Shown: one piece after another, positions 1 to 7,644 of the stretch
Position numbering within the stretch: position 1 is the stretch's first letter
Layout: every line of letters begins with the position of its first letter
From: Afifellaceae bacterium
Lineage (GTDB): Bacteria > Pseudomonadota > Alphaproteobacteria > Rhizobiales > Afifellaceae
Direction: 5' to 3'
Length of the DNA: 58,065 bases
NCBI GenBank assembly: GCA_028281235.1
Contig: JANQKG010000028.1
Coordinates: forward strand, 1-58,065
Made by a program: the position numbers and the translations under genes
The notes under the pieces: generated by a model
What the model saw: the letters and a program-made list of their open reading frames with translations, nothing else
What the model was told of the DNA's origin: nothing
Databases searched by the model: none

Positions 1-225
1 GCGGAACGGATCTTTCATCCAGGCCAACCTCGCGCCCCTCCCTTTGGCTCAAATGTAGATTCCGTCAATCTTTTTCCGGACGCAAGGGTGTGATTCGCGG
101 TGAATTAACGGCGAGTGTGGCCAATTGGCCCGAAATATCGGGAGAAAGCCGTAGCGCGCCGTATGTCCTGCGAATTCTGCGGCGGAAACGGGTGTGCCCG
201 AGACGTGGCGACGAACTAAGTCGGC

Positions 226-1803
226 TTAGTCGTCCCAGTGCTCCCAGCCATCGTCGTCGTCATCCCACTTCCAGCGCGGATAGTGGGCCGGCGGATAATT
301 CCAGCGCTCCTGATACCGGCGTATGGCTTGTCGTTCCGCGAACAGGCGCGGCAGCTTGTAATAGCGCAGCCCGTTGCGGTGGCTCCAGACAATGCCGGGC
401 TCGTCCACGCGGCCGATGATCGTCAGGCCTTGCAGATCGCCGTTATGGAAGCGTGGCGCGCGGCCCGCGACATGATGCTGCGTCCGAGGCTCCGGGGCAG
501 GGTGGACCACGATGTCCGGCTCCGGAATGACCCGCGCATCGTCAGGAATCCCGTGCGACGGCTCGACCGGATCGAGCAGCGCATAGGCCTCCGGTGGCGG
601 CGTTGGACGCGGCCGAGGCAAACGCGCCTCGGCGATCACTGAATCCGCCAGGTCCTGAAGCGTGACGAGCGGGGCGCTCGCCATGTCCAATGGCGGTTCT
701 GTGGTCGGCTGCAGCTCAGGCTCCGCTGCCGCCAGCCCCGTATCCACCACACCAGCGATCGGCTCAGGCGCCGGGGCACTCTCATCTTCGGCAGCGACTT
801 GCACCTTATCGGGCGCCGCGTCCGGCTCGGCGGGCTGCGGCGGGCGCTGCCACGCGCGTTCCTCAGCGATGATCTGGCTCAAGCTGACCTGTTCAATGTC
901 GCTCGTCGTTGGGACGGAGCCGATTGAAGCCGTGGCTTCAGGCGCAGGGTCTTGCGCGGTCTCCTCAGGAACGGGGGCGGGCAGCTCAATGTCGTGAGCA
1001 GCGACTTGGAGCGCACCGGTCTCTGCTTGAGGCTCGGCGGCCAGAACAGGCGCTTTCGGCTCAGCGGCTTCCGCCGCTGGGGCCTCCACGGCAGGCGCGG
1101 TCGCGTCGGCGGCGGTCTGTGGGGTGGCCGCTTCGACCGTGGTGCGTGCGGACTGCTCTGGCATCTCGGCCGGCTGAACGGCGAGCGCGATCTCCGGCGT
1201 CGCATCCTCGGCCGGAGCGCCGTCGATCATCGCATTGATGCGATCGCTCCCCCACAGAAATGCAACGGCAATGGCGATGACCGATCCACCGACAAACAAC
1301 GGGCGGCTCAGCGCCCAAAGCGGGGTCATGGTGGTCGCAGGGGCAGCCTCCGCCTCAGATGGCGGCGTGGATGCGAGCGTCACCTTCGGCTCATCAAGTT
1401 CCGGGGCCGTAGGCTCTGGCGCTGCATGGGTGACGACAGGCTCCGGCACCACGTCCAGTGCGGCTGGCGTGTCGGCGTGGTCGTCAGGCTCCGCGTTCGG
1501 CGTTACGTCCACAATGATAGGTGCGTCGTCCGGCACGCCGTCGTCTTTGCCCCGGGCGGCAAGCCGCTCCAGGAACTCCACGGCCTCATCCTTGCGCCCG
1601 GCGTCCCACAGCGCGAAGGCAAAGCGCTCCACGTCGTCCTCAGGCATGGCGTCAAGGCGATCGCCGATTGCGGGAATGGTCGCCCCTTCGTCCAAAGGCG
1701 CCGGCACTTTTGGGGTCGGCGTCTCGGTCTCAGGCTTGTTTTTGGGCGAGCCCGCTCGACGGGCGGGCTTGCGCGTCCGTTTGCGTCTTGCCGATCTTGC
1801 CAC
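226..1803 (-). CDS. Proline/alanine-rich single-pass membrane protein, unknown function
   Basis: Not recognised as a named family. The start chosen is the GTG at 1801-1803, which has GGGGAG eight bases upstream; the frame stays open to an ATG at 1899 but that start has no good ribosome site. The N-terminus is very basic (Arg/Lys-rich), followed by an acidic stretch mentioning a short alpha-helical repeat-like segment (DAMPEDDVERFAFALWDAG), then one hydrophobic segment (about residues 170-190, LFVGGSVIAIAVAFLWG), then about 300 residues rich in Ala, Pro and Glu that look disordered. The last 100 residues are more ordered and aromatic and end in an Asp/Trp tail. The layout suggests a cytoplasmic N-terminus, one membrane anchor and a long periplasmic linker. 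The function is unknown. Confidence 0.7.
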   Translation of the reverse strand: MARSARRKRTRKPARRAGSPKNKPETETPTPKVPAPLDEGATIPAIGDRLDAMPEDDVERFAFALWDAGRKDEAVEFLERLAARGKDDGVPDDAPIIVDVTPNAEPDDHADTPAALDVVPEPVVTHAAPEPTAPELDEPKVTLASTPPSEAEAAPATTMTPLWALSRPLFVGGSVIAIAVAFLWGSDRINAMIDGAPAEDATPEIALAVQPAEMPEQSARTTVEAATPQTAADATAPAVEAPAAEAAEPKAPVLAAEPQAETGALQVAAHDIELPAPVPEETAQDPAPEATASIGSVPTTSDIEQVSLSQIIAEERAWQRPPQPAEPDAAPDKVQVAAEDESAPAPEPIAGVVDTGLAAAEPELQPTTEPPLDMASAPLVTLQDLADSVIAEARLPRPRPTPPPEAYALLDPVEPSHGIPDDARVIPEPDIVVHPAPEPRTQHHVAGRAPRFHNGDLQGLTIIGRVDEPGIVWSHRNGLRYYKLPRLFAERQAIRRYQERWNYPPAHYPRWKWDDDDDGWEHWDD

Positions 1804-1922
1804 TTTCGTTACTCCCCGAGAACGCCCCGCCCGACGCCGGCTTCCATAAAAGCCGGCAATTTTGCCGAGTGTGTGGCAAGAGCCAGCCACAGTCCACATG
1901 AACCGCGGCTGAACATGGTGGC

Positions 1923-2480
1923 ATGAACATGGCGATGGCGGCCGTCGGCGCGCTATACGGGGGGATGGACGACGAGCCCTTCTGGCGGCGCAAACGCCTC
2001 AGCGAGATGACCGACGCGGAGTGGGAGACGCTGTGCGACGGCTGCGGGCGGTGCTGCCTGAACAAGCTGGAGGATTACGACACCGGCGAGATCGCCTGGA
2101 CGGACGTCGCCTGCCGGCTGCTCGACGAAGAAAGCTGCACCTGCACGGATTATGAAAACCGGCAGAGCCTGGTCCCCGATTGCATTCAGCTCGATCCCGA
2201 CAATGTGGGGAGCCTGAGCTGGCTGCCGCCGAGTTGTGCCTATCGCCTCGTGAATGAGGGACGCGACCTTTATTGGTGGCACCATCTGGTATCCGGCGAT
2301 CGCGATACGGTGCACCAGGCGGGCGTCTCCGTCAGCGGGCGGACGATCAGCGAGGAGGGGTTTCCGCCCGAACGCCTGGAGCAGCGCGTGGTCAAGTGGC
2401 CGGGCAAGCGCCCGAAGGTGCATCAGCGGGGCGGATCGCCCGGCAAAGTCGGCCGTGGGTGCGGCAAGCGATCTGATTAA
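1923..2480 (+). CDS. YcgN/YkgJ-family cysteine cluster protein (UPF0260)
   Basis: The protein matches the UPF0260/YcgN family. Near the N-terminus it has [26 protein letters not shown] (a CxxCxxCC cluster), then [27 protein letters not shown] and LPPSCAYR. These invariant cysteines probably bind a metal or Fe-S centre; the role of the family is not established. The first ATG is used here, but E. coli YcgN begins close to the equivalent of MDDEPFW, so the ATG at 1965 is a realistic alternative. The gene is divergent from the membrane protein on its left, with a short shared upstream region. Confidence 0.85.
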   Translation: MNMAMAAVGALYGGMDDEPFWRRKRLSEMTDAEWETLCDGCGRCCLNKLEDYDTGEIAWTDVACRLLDEESCTCTDYENRQSLVPDCIQLDPDNVGSLSWLPPSCAYRLVNEGRDLYWWHHLVSGDRDTVHQAGVSVSGRTISEEGFPPERLEQRVVKWPGKRPKVHQRGGSPGKVGRGCGKRSD

Positions 2481-2550
2481 CCATCCATTAACCCTGACGG
2501 GGCTCCAATCGACCCAGCGAATCCGTGACGCCTAGCACTGGGTCGGACCG

Positions 2551-2841
2551 ATGGATGACAAACGCAACGAATTCCTGACCACGATGATCGGGATTCTCAA
2601 TCGTCTGCACACGGCGAGCCTCAAACATGAGGAGCCGCTGCTTGCCTCGATGCTGCTTATTGCGCGCGGCGAGGCGGAAGATGCGCTGCGCCACGCCGGC
2701 GATCTGGACCTTCTGGCGGAGCTGCGTGAGCGGCGCTCAAGCACCTACACGTGGCGTGCCTGCGACCGTCCGCTGGAAGAGGAGCCGGAGGTCGTGCTTC
2801 AAGCCAATGAAGCGGCCACCGACGAGAAGATCGCCGCCTGA
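2551..2841 (+). CDS. Small conserved-looking hypothetical protein
   Basis: A 96-residue, acidic, predicted helical protein with no signal peptide or membrane segment and no recognised domain. It is in a clean intergenic slot between ycgN and the convergent carboxypeptidase gene, and codon composition looks like its neighbours. The ribosome site is weak (GGGTCGGACC before the ATG). Probably a real cytoplasmic protein of unknown function. Confidence 0.55.
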   Translation: MDDKRNEFLTTMIGILNRLHTASLKHEEPLLASMLLIARGEAEDALRHAGDLDLLAELRERRSSTYTWRACDRPLEEEPEVVLQANEAATDEKIAA

Positions 2842-2865
2842 ACAGGCCTTCGTTTTTCCAGTAGC

Positions 2866-3738
2866 TTAGCGGTAAGCGAAGAGGCCACCCGGCGCATATT
2901 CGGCGGCCAGTGCGGCGACATGGCCGTCGCGCGCCTTGCCGGACTTTTCACCCATGACGACGATGATGATGTGCCGGCCGCGGCGGCGGACTGAAGCTGC
3001 GAGATTGTAACCGGAGGCACGCGTATAGCCGGTCTTCATGCCGTCCATGCCCGGCACCTTGCCCAAGAGCCTGTTGGTGCTGGAATAGCGCAGGCCGTTG
3101 CGGGAGAAGGATTTCGTCGAAAACACGCGCGATTGCCGTGGGAAGTCGCGCTTCAGCGCGCGCGCCAAGGTCGCCATGTCGCGCGCTGTGGTGGTCATGC
3201 CGCGATCAGGCAGGCCGCTGGCGTTCTTGAACGTCGTGGACCGCAATCCCAGCACACGGCCTTTTTGCGTCATACGGCGCGCGAAGGCTTCTTCGGAGCC
3301 GGCGATGGCTTCCGCCACCACGACGGAGACGTCGTTGGCGGAGCGCACGGCGATCGCCTTGATGGAATCGGCCACGCTGATCGTGCCGCCCGCCTTAACG
3401 CCGAACTTGGACGGCGGCTGCCGCGCGGCGTTGCGCGACACGGCAAGCGGCGTCGAGCGTGAGAGCCGGCCCGCTTCGATCTCCTCAAACAGGAGATAGA
3501 GCGTCATCATCTTGGCGAGCGAGGCGGGAAAGCGGCGCGAATCGGCGTTCTCCGAGTAGAGAACGTCGCCGCTCTTGGCGTCGACGATAATGCCGGCATA
3601 GCGGGAATCGCTGATTGCGCGCGCTTCGGCGTAGGCGAGCGACGGTACGGTGAGGCTGTTTGACGACGAACCGGAGCCCGCCGACTGACAGCCGGCCAGG
3701 GACAGGGCAATCGCAATGACCAGAAGATAGGCGCGCAA
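2866..3738 (-). CDS. D-alanyl-D-alanine carboxypeptidase (peptidase S11), predicted lipoprotein
   Basis: A penicillin-binding protein of the S11 family, expected to trim the terminal D-Ala from peptidoglycan pentapeptides in the periplasm. All three active-site motifs are visible: SLAK (Ser73/Lys76 in this numbering), SAN (133-135) and KTG (235-237). The N-terminus from the TTG at 3736-3738 reads as a compact lipoprotein signal peptide ending in LSLAGC (Cys17), with GAGG five bases upstream. An in-frame TTG at 3799-3801 gives a 21-residue longer form but lacks a ribosome site. The C-terminal beta-rich PBP5_C anchor domain is absent, so membrane attachment is probably by the lipid. The final residues (about 290 in total) fit the short alphaproteobacterial forms. 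Confidence 0.88.
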   Translation of the reverse strand: MRAYLLVIAIALSLAGCQSAGSGSSSNSLTVPSLAYAEARAISDSRYAGIIVDAKSGDVLYSENADSRRFPASLAKMMTLYLLFEEIEAGRLSRSTPLAVSRNAARQPPSKFGVKAGGTISVADSIKAIAVRSANDVSVVVAEAIAGSEEAFARRMTQKGRVLGLRSTTFKNASGLPDRGMTTTARDMATLARALKRDFPRQSRVFSTKSFSRNGLRYSSTNRLLGKVPGMDGMKTGYTRASGYNLAASVRRRGRHIIIVVMGEKSGKARDGHVAALAAEYAPGGLFAYR

Positions 3739-3836
3739 GAGTGCCTCGGCTGCGACGATGGCGATTCGCCTGCAAACTAAACGCGGCGTCGAAGGATGCA
3801 ACCAAAGATGCCGTCATGAAATTGACCGGCGCGGCT

Positions 3837-3910
3837 AGTGGTCCGATTCCGACATTTGCTACCCCTTTTCAATCCTCGCCCGAGCAAATGTCGGAATCAT
3901 AAGGACCACT
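3837..3910. repeat. Palindromic intergenic element A
   Basis: Imperfect inverted repeat. The left arm begins AGTGGTCCGATTCCGACATT and the right arm ends AATGTCGGAATC, ATAA, GGACCACT, enclosing a loop of about 22 bases. A related element B follows about 15 bases later. Both start with CTAGTGG and share GACATTTG in the stem. No T-tract follows, so this is not a convincing terminator. Confidence 0.8.
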
Positions 3911-3925
3911 CGTCAGTCTATGTCT

Positions 3926-4004
3926 CTAGTGGAGCTTTTGAATTTGACATTTGAGCAAGAGCGTCGCTGCAAGTGGGACTCAAATGTCAAATTCGCTCCA
4001 CTAG
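3926..4004. repeat. Palindromic intergenic element B
   Basis: Second member of the family, in tandem with element A. Left arm CTAGTGGAGC, TTTT, GAATTTGACATTTGAG; right arm CTCAAATGTCAAATTCGCTC then CACTAG. The two arms match apart from a four-base TTTT bulge. The element ends 11 bases before the probable start codon of the PhyH gene, so it lies in that gene's leader. Confidence 0.8.
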
Positions 4005-4015
4005 GGCGTGATTGC

Positions 4016-4759
4016 ATGGCGTCGGCGCAATCCAAGCGAGCGGACATGAAGACCATTCCTGAATCGGCCGGCGGCGAGTATCGGGCGAACGGCTACGTCG
4101 TATTGCCGGAATTCTTGGAGCCCGGCGAGCTTACGATCCTGCGTGAAGCCTGCGATACGCTGCTCAGCGAGCCGCCCGACGATGACGGTCGCGGCCGTTT
4201 TCATGACATCGGGCGGGGGCACGACCGGCGGTTTCTGCGCCATCGCCACGAGGACCTGCCGGAGCTCGGCGCGTTCGTCCTCGGGGCCGACATGAAGCGG
4301 CTGACCACGACCTTCGTCGGCGAGACGCCGCATCTCTTCAACGAGCAATTCGTCGTGAAGGGGCCGAAGACGGGCGCTTCGTTCGCCTGGCACCAGGACA
4401 GCGGCTATGTGGGCTTCGATCACGCGCCTTACGTGACGATATGGATCGCGGTCGACGACACGACGATAGAGAACGGCGCGGTGTTCGTGCTGCCGCGGAA
4501 CCTCGATGAGGACCAATCCATCACGCCGCATGAATGGGACGAGGCGGGCAAGGAGCTGGTCGGCTATGACGGCGACGATCCCGGCGTTCCGGCTGTCGTT
4601 CCGGCCGGCTCGGTTGTGGCGTTCTCGTCGGTGACGCTGCACCGGTCGTCGGCGAATAGGACGGACCGCCCGCGGCGCGGCTATGTGGCGCAATATTCCG
4701 GCGCGCCGCTCATCGACCCAGAGACGGGGGAGCCGAAGACGTTTGCGAAGCGGCTTTGA
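4016..4759 (+). CDS. Phytanoyl-CoA dioxygenase (PhyH) family protein
   Basis: Fe(II)/2-oxoglutarate-dependent oxygenase fold. The facial triad is visible as His126 and Asp128 (FAWHQDSGY) and His209 (SSVTLHRSS), with a conserved Arg in TDRPRRGY that would bind 2-oxoglutarate. The substrate cannot be predicted; family members hydroxylate small organic acids, ectoine or phosphonates. The frame is open upstream to 3920, but that part runs through palindromic element B, so the ATG at 4016 (or 4046, MKTIPES) is the likely start. The 247-residue length is normal for the family. It stands alone, upstream of the GTA locus. Confidence 0.82.
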   Translation: MASAQSKRADMKTIPESAGGEYRANGYVVLPEFLEPGELTILREACDTLLSEPPDDDGRGRFHDIGRGHDRRFLRHRHEDLPELGAFVLGADMKRLTTTFVGETPHLFNEQFVVKGPKTGASFAWHQDSGYVGFDHAPYVTIWIAVDDTTIENGAVFVLPRNLDEDQSITPHEWDEAGKELVGYDGDDPGVPAVVPAGSVVAFSSVTLHRSSANRTDRPRRGYVAQYSGAPLIDPETGEPKTFAKRL

Positions 4760-4945
4760 GGGTCGGGGGGTGGGGCCGACTTATCCCCGGTTTGGGCGCT
4801 CAAACGGTTGTACTTATTGGATCGGCGGGTTGCTCGGCGACGAGGGAGGCCTCCGTGCAGGGGCGGAATGCCTTTTGTTCGCAGTCAGTTATGTGAAGTC
4901 TCAGAGGCGTGCGAAAGAAAATCGCGACTGATAGGAAAAAAATCC

Positions 4946-4975
4946 TTGACCGAGCGAACGGTGTTCTCGTAGGTT
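4946..4975 (+). promoter_or_regulatory. Possible promoter of the GTA cluster
   Basis: TTGACC at 4946-4951 is followed after 18 bases by TAGGTT, about 55 bases before the first structural gene. The -10 match is weak. It is proposed only because this gap is the only upstream region able to hold the cluster's promoter. Confidence 0.3.
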
Positions 4976-5030
4976 TTGGTCACGGTCGGACGATTGCGTC
5001 CGGCGGCGATTTCTCCAGGACAGTTTTGGG

Positions 5031-5609
5031 ATGGACGATCCGCCCGCGTCTCAGCCGCCGCGGAATGCGGATGATGGCGCCGCCGACGATTCCGTCGATT
5101 GGGCGGAGGTGCGCCGCGCCTACGAACTGAGCGAGGAGACGGTCAGTTCGATCCGCGAGCGTTTCGGACTGTCGCGTTATCAACTTGCTCAAAGGCGCAC
5201 GGCCGAAAGCTGGACGGCGCGGCCGCAGATCGCGCGGCGCGGGCTGACGCGGCGACGCGCATCGATCGGCAGTCAAGCGCTCGTCTATCGGCTGAACCGC
5301 CTGGTCACGATCGGCCTGGCGATGCTTGAGAAGCAGATCAGCGACGAGGGGATGACGGAGAATAATGCGCGCACGCTGACGGAGCTGTGCCGCGCACAGG
5401 AGATCAGAATGCGATCGAACCGTAATCACAAGGCCGCCAAGGCGCGCGAGAAAAAGAACAACGATGCCGGGCACGACTTCCGTGACGATCCCGAATGGCT
5501 CCTTGCCGAAATCAATCGACGGCTCGATCGCCTTGGCAAGCATGTCGCCAGCCAAACGGCGGGCGATCCTGCAGGCGGTGCTGAAGAAGAAAGGGCCGCG
5601 GGCGCTTAG
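5031..5609 (+). CDS. GTA small terminase subunit (g1)
   Basis: A 192-residue protein in the position of RcGTA g1 (TerS), the DNA-recognition subunit of the packaging motor. Residues about 20-60 resemble a helix-turn-helix (DWAEVRRAYELSEETVSSIR followed by RFGLSRYQL), the middle is helical and the C-terminus is charged. Family-level recognition rests on position, size and the N-terminal helix-turn-helix rather than on a strong motif. It overlaps the large terminase gene by 68 bases, which suggests translational coupling. Confidence 0.72.
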   Translation: MDDPPASQPPRNADDGAADDSVDWAEVRRAYELSEETVSSIRERFGLSRYQLAQRRTAESWTARPQIARRGLTRRRASIGSQALVYRLNRLVTIGLAMLEKQISDEGMTENNARTLTELCRAQEIRMRSNRNHKAAKAREKKNNDAGHDFRDDPEWLLAEINRRLDRLGKHVASQTAGDPAGGAEEERAAGA

Positions 5610-6840
5610 AGACTACGAAAGCTCCTGGGCGTCGTGGGCGCGGGCCGATCAGCTTGCGCCTGAGGGCGACTGGACCACCTGGCTTTTTCTTGGTGGGCGT
5701 GGGGCTGGAAAGACCCGCGCCGGCGCGGAATGGGTGCGGTCGTTGATCCTTGCAGGCGCTGGGGAAGCCGCATCGGGCGGGCGCATCGCGCTTGTCGGCG
5801 AGACGCTTGCGGATGTGCGCGACGTAATGGTGAACGGCGAGTCGGGGCTTTTGCGGCTCGACTGGGGACAGGATGCGCGGCCGCGCTGGATCGGCGCGAA
5901 GCGTGTTGTCGAGTTCCCCGATGGCGCAACGGCCATGGCTTTCTCCTCGGAGGATCCGGAGAGCCTTCGCGGGCACCAATTCGTGGCTGCCTGGTGTGAC
6001 GAGCTGGCGAAATGGAAATATCCCGACGCGACGTGGGACATGCTGCAATTCGCGTTGCGGCTCGGCAAGCGGCCGCGGCAAGTTGTGACCACCACGCCGC
6101 GTCCGATCCCGCTTCTGAAGCGCATCATGGCGGACCCGAACACGGCGAAGACGCATGCGCGGACGGCCGCCAATCCGTATCTCGCCGATGCGTTTCTTGA
6201 GCGCGTCGTCGGGCGCTATCAGGGCACGCGGCTCGGACGGCAGGAGCTTGACGCGGAGCTGATCGAGGAGCGCACCGATGCTTTGTGGCAGCGGCGGGCG
6301 CTTGAGCAGTGCCGCGTCGACGCCGCGCCGCCATTGAAGCGCATCGTGCTTGCGGTCGATCCGCCGGCTTCGTCCGGCGCACGATCTGATTCCTGCGGGC
6401 TGGTGGCGGCGGGCATCGGTTCCGACGGCATCGGCTACGTGCTCGCGGACGCGACCGCCGGACGGCTGACGCCGGCGCGCTGGGCCAAGCGTGCGGTTGA
6501 TCTCTATCACCGGCTGGAAGCCGACCGCATCGTGGCGGAGGTGAACCAGGGCGGCGACATGGTGGAGGCGGTGATCCGGCAGGCCGATGCGTCCGTGCCG
6601 GTCGAACAGGTGCGCGCCTATCGCGGCAAGTATCTGCGCGCCGAACCCGTCGCCGCGCTTTATGAGCAGGGGCGCATCAAGCACGTCGGAACGCTGCCGG
6701 AGCTTGAGGACGAGATGTGTGATTTCGGGCTCGGCGGCCTCTCGTCGGGACGTTCGCCGGACCGGCTTGATGCACTCGTCTGGGCCCTGACGGCGCTGAT
6801 GCTTACGAAGGCGGGCAAGCCGCGCGTGCGAGGGATTTAG
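5542..6840 (+). CDS. GTA large terminase subunit, packaging ATPase/nuclease (g2)
   Basis: DNA-packaging motor protein. The Walker A loop is LGGRGAGKTRAG (about residues 50-61), the Walker B acidic pair is WCDEL (Asp153/Glu154), and the C-terminal RNase H-like nuclease domain begins at LAVDPPASSGARSDSCG. Its length (432 residues from the ATG at 5542) fits DNA-packaging proteins of GTAs. The frame stays open to an ATG at 5464, but that start would lie deep inside g1. A run of repeats and three antisense RNA genes, rather than the portal gene, follows directly. Confidence 0.92.
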   Translation: MSPAKRRAILQAVLKKKGPRALRDYESSWASWARADQLAPEGDWTTWLFLGGRGAGKTRAGAEWVRSLILAGAGEAASGGRIALVGETLADVRDVMVNGESGLLRLDWGQDARPRWIGAKRVVEFPDGATAMAFSSEDPESLRGHQFVAAWCDELAKWKYPDATWDMLQFALRLGKRPRQVVTTTPRPIPLLKRIMADPNTAKTHARTAANPYLADAFLERVVGRYQGTRLGRQELDAELIEERTDALWQRRALEQCRVDAAPPLKRIVLAVDPPASSGARSDSCGLVAAGIGSDGIGYVLADATAGRLTPARWAKRAVDLYHRLEADRIVAEVNQGGDMVEAVIRQADASVPVEQVRAYRGKYLRAEPVAALYEQGRIKHVGTLPELEDEMCDFGLGGLSSGRSPDRLDALVWALTALMLTKAGKPRVRGI

Positions 6841-6841
6841 G

Positions 6842-6937
6842 GCCTCCATTCTGATGGAGTCAGAATGGAGGCTCTGTGTCTTTGTTGGAGCATGATCTTA
6901 TCCGAAAAACCGGTGCCCACTTTTCGGGATCATGCTC
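6842..6937. repeat. Composite two-palindrome repeat (copy 1 of 4)
   Basis: First a stem of GCCTCCATTCTGA around TGGAG, then a spacer, then a larger palindrome beginning GAGCATGATCTTATCCG and ending CGGGATCATGCTC. The same composite occurs at 50412-50513, 51556-51651 and, cut off by the window end, 57982-58065. It is a familiar dispersed repeat type in Hyphomicrobiales. Here it sits at the end of the large terminase gene. Confidence 0.85.
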
Positions 6938-6945
6938 ACGCGACG

Positions 6946-7013
6946 AAAAAAGGCCGCGCGGGCTTGCCGGCGGCCAAGTCAAGGGAGGAGTGCCATCGGA
7001 GATGGCAACGGAG
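6946..7013 (-). ncRNA. Anti-Shine-Dalgarno small RNA, alpha-r14/suhB-like (copy 1 of 3)
   Basis: Read on the minus strand: a 7-bp hairpin (TGCCATC, loop, GATGGCA at 6991-7007), then an unpaired ACTCCTCCCTTGACTT carrying an anti-Shine-Dalgarno CUCCUCCC, then a GC hairpin (GGCCGCCGG to CGCGCGGCC, 6952-6975) and six T. That is a complete intrinsic terminator. A promoter fits upstream: TTCACG (7043-7048), 17 bases, CTGTAT (7020-7025). An additional CTCCTCC lies close to the predicted 5' end. The architecture resembles the alpha-r14/suhB family of alphaproteobacterial small RNAs; the family name is inferred from structure, not from a model search. The exact ends are estimates. Confidence 0.72.
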
Positions 7014-7114
7014 GAGACCATACAGCCCGGATGTGTATTGAACGTGAATGCGTGTCCTTCCAACGTGCTTCAAAATCGAGCGTTTCGGGAAGGCAATTTG
7101 TTTCGGCGGCGCAC

Positions 7115-7181
7115 AAAAAAGGGCCGCGCGGCGGGTAGCCGGCGGCCCAAGTCTAGGGAGGAAACGCCCTTCAAGAGGGCA
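7115..7181 (-). ncRNA. Anti-Shine-Dalgarno small RNA, alpha-r14/suhB-like (copy 2 of 3)
   Basis: Same layout as the first copy, on the minus strand: hairpin GCCCT-CTTGA-AGGGC (7166-7180), single-stranded GTTTCCTCCCTAGACTT, GC-rich terminator stem GGGCCGCCGG to GCGCGGCCC (7121-7148) and six T (7115-7120). The promoter candidate is TTGTGA (7210-7215), 17 bases, TACTTC (7187-7192), which places the transcript start next to the first hairpin. The expected transcript is about 67 nt. Copies 2 and 3 share the 14-nt core TTTCCTCCCTAGAC exactly. Confidence 0.75.
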
Positions 7182-7472
7182 ACCCAGAAGTAGTGTGGGA
7201 CCGGGCCAATCACAAGGCCCGGGGGATGGAGAAGCGGCCAAAGGGTGCACAAAACAGCGCCAAGTGACAAATTGGCCGCACTTTAGGCAGGTATTCTGGG
7301 TTGTGGAGAGGGCTGCTTAAGCGAGAACAGGCAAAATCCGGCGGATTTTGATTCGTTTGAGCGCTTTTTGAGACGATTTCGCCGAATTGGAGTGATTCAG
7401 GCGGTCAAAGGAATGCTGCCGGCGGCGCCCATTTGCTCCGAGCGGTTGCGGCCGGAACCCAAGCCTCCAGAC

Positions 7473-7540
7473 AAAAAAAGGAGCCGCAACGGGGATGCCC
7501 GTGCGGCCCTAGTCTAGGGAGGAAACGCCCAATGAGGGCA
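7473..7540 (-). ncRNA. Anti-Shine-Dalgarno small RNA, alpha-r14/suhB-like (copy 3 of 3)
   Basis: Minus strand: hairpin GCCC-TCATT-GGGC (7527-7539), then GTTTCCTCCCTAGACTA, then terminator stem GGGCCGCACGGG to CCCGTTGCGGCTCC (7480-7509) and seven T. This copy has the best promoter of the three: TTGTTG (7569-7574), exactly 17 bases, TATATT (7546-7551). The three copies lie head to tail between large terminase and portal, and each is transcribed against the direction of the GTA genes. Nothing else is recognisable in 7182-7472 or 7541-7640. Confidence 0.78.
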
Positions 7541-7644
7541 GGCCGAATATAGGCAGCTCGTTGCGGTGCAACAAGCACAGCAGCGGGATGCTGCTATGCA
7601 CAAAACGCATGGAACGCGCGTCCGGCGCGAGGGGACGAATTCAC

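Noticed and set aside
1-225. Gene or regulatory element at the left edge
   Set aside because: Short frames only, none with family text; nothing supportable.
952-1926. Plus-strand 324-codon open frame opposite the first gene
   Set aside because: Antisense of a Pro/Ala/Glu-rich gene, which yields long open frames in GC-rich DNA; no family text.
6842-6937. Composite palindrome as a terminator of the large terminase gene
   Set aside because: No T-tract on the plus strand, and the same element occurs at three other unrelated places, so it is a dispersed repeat.
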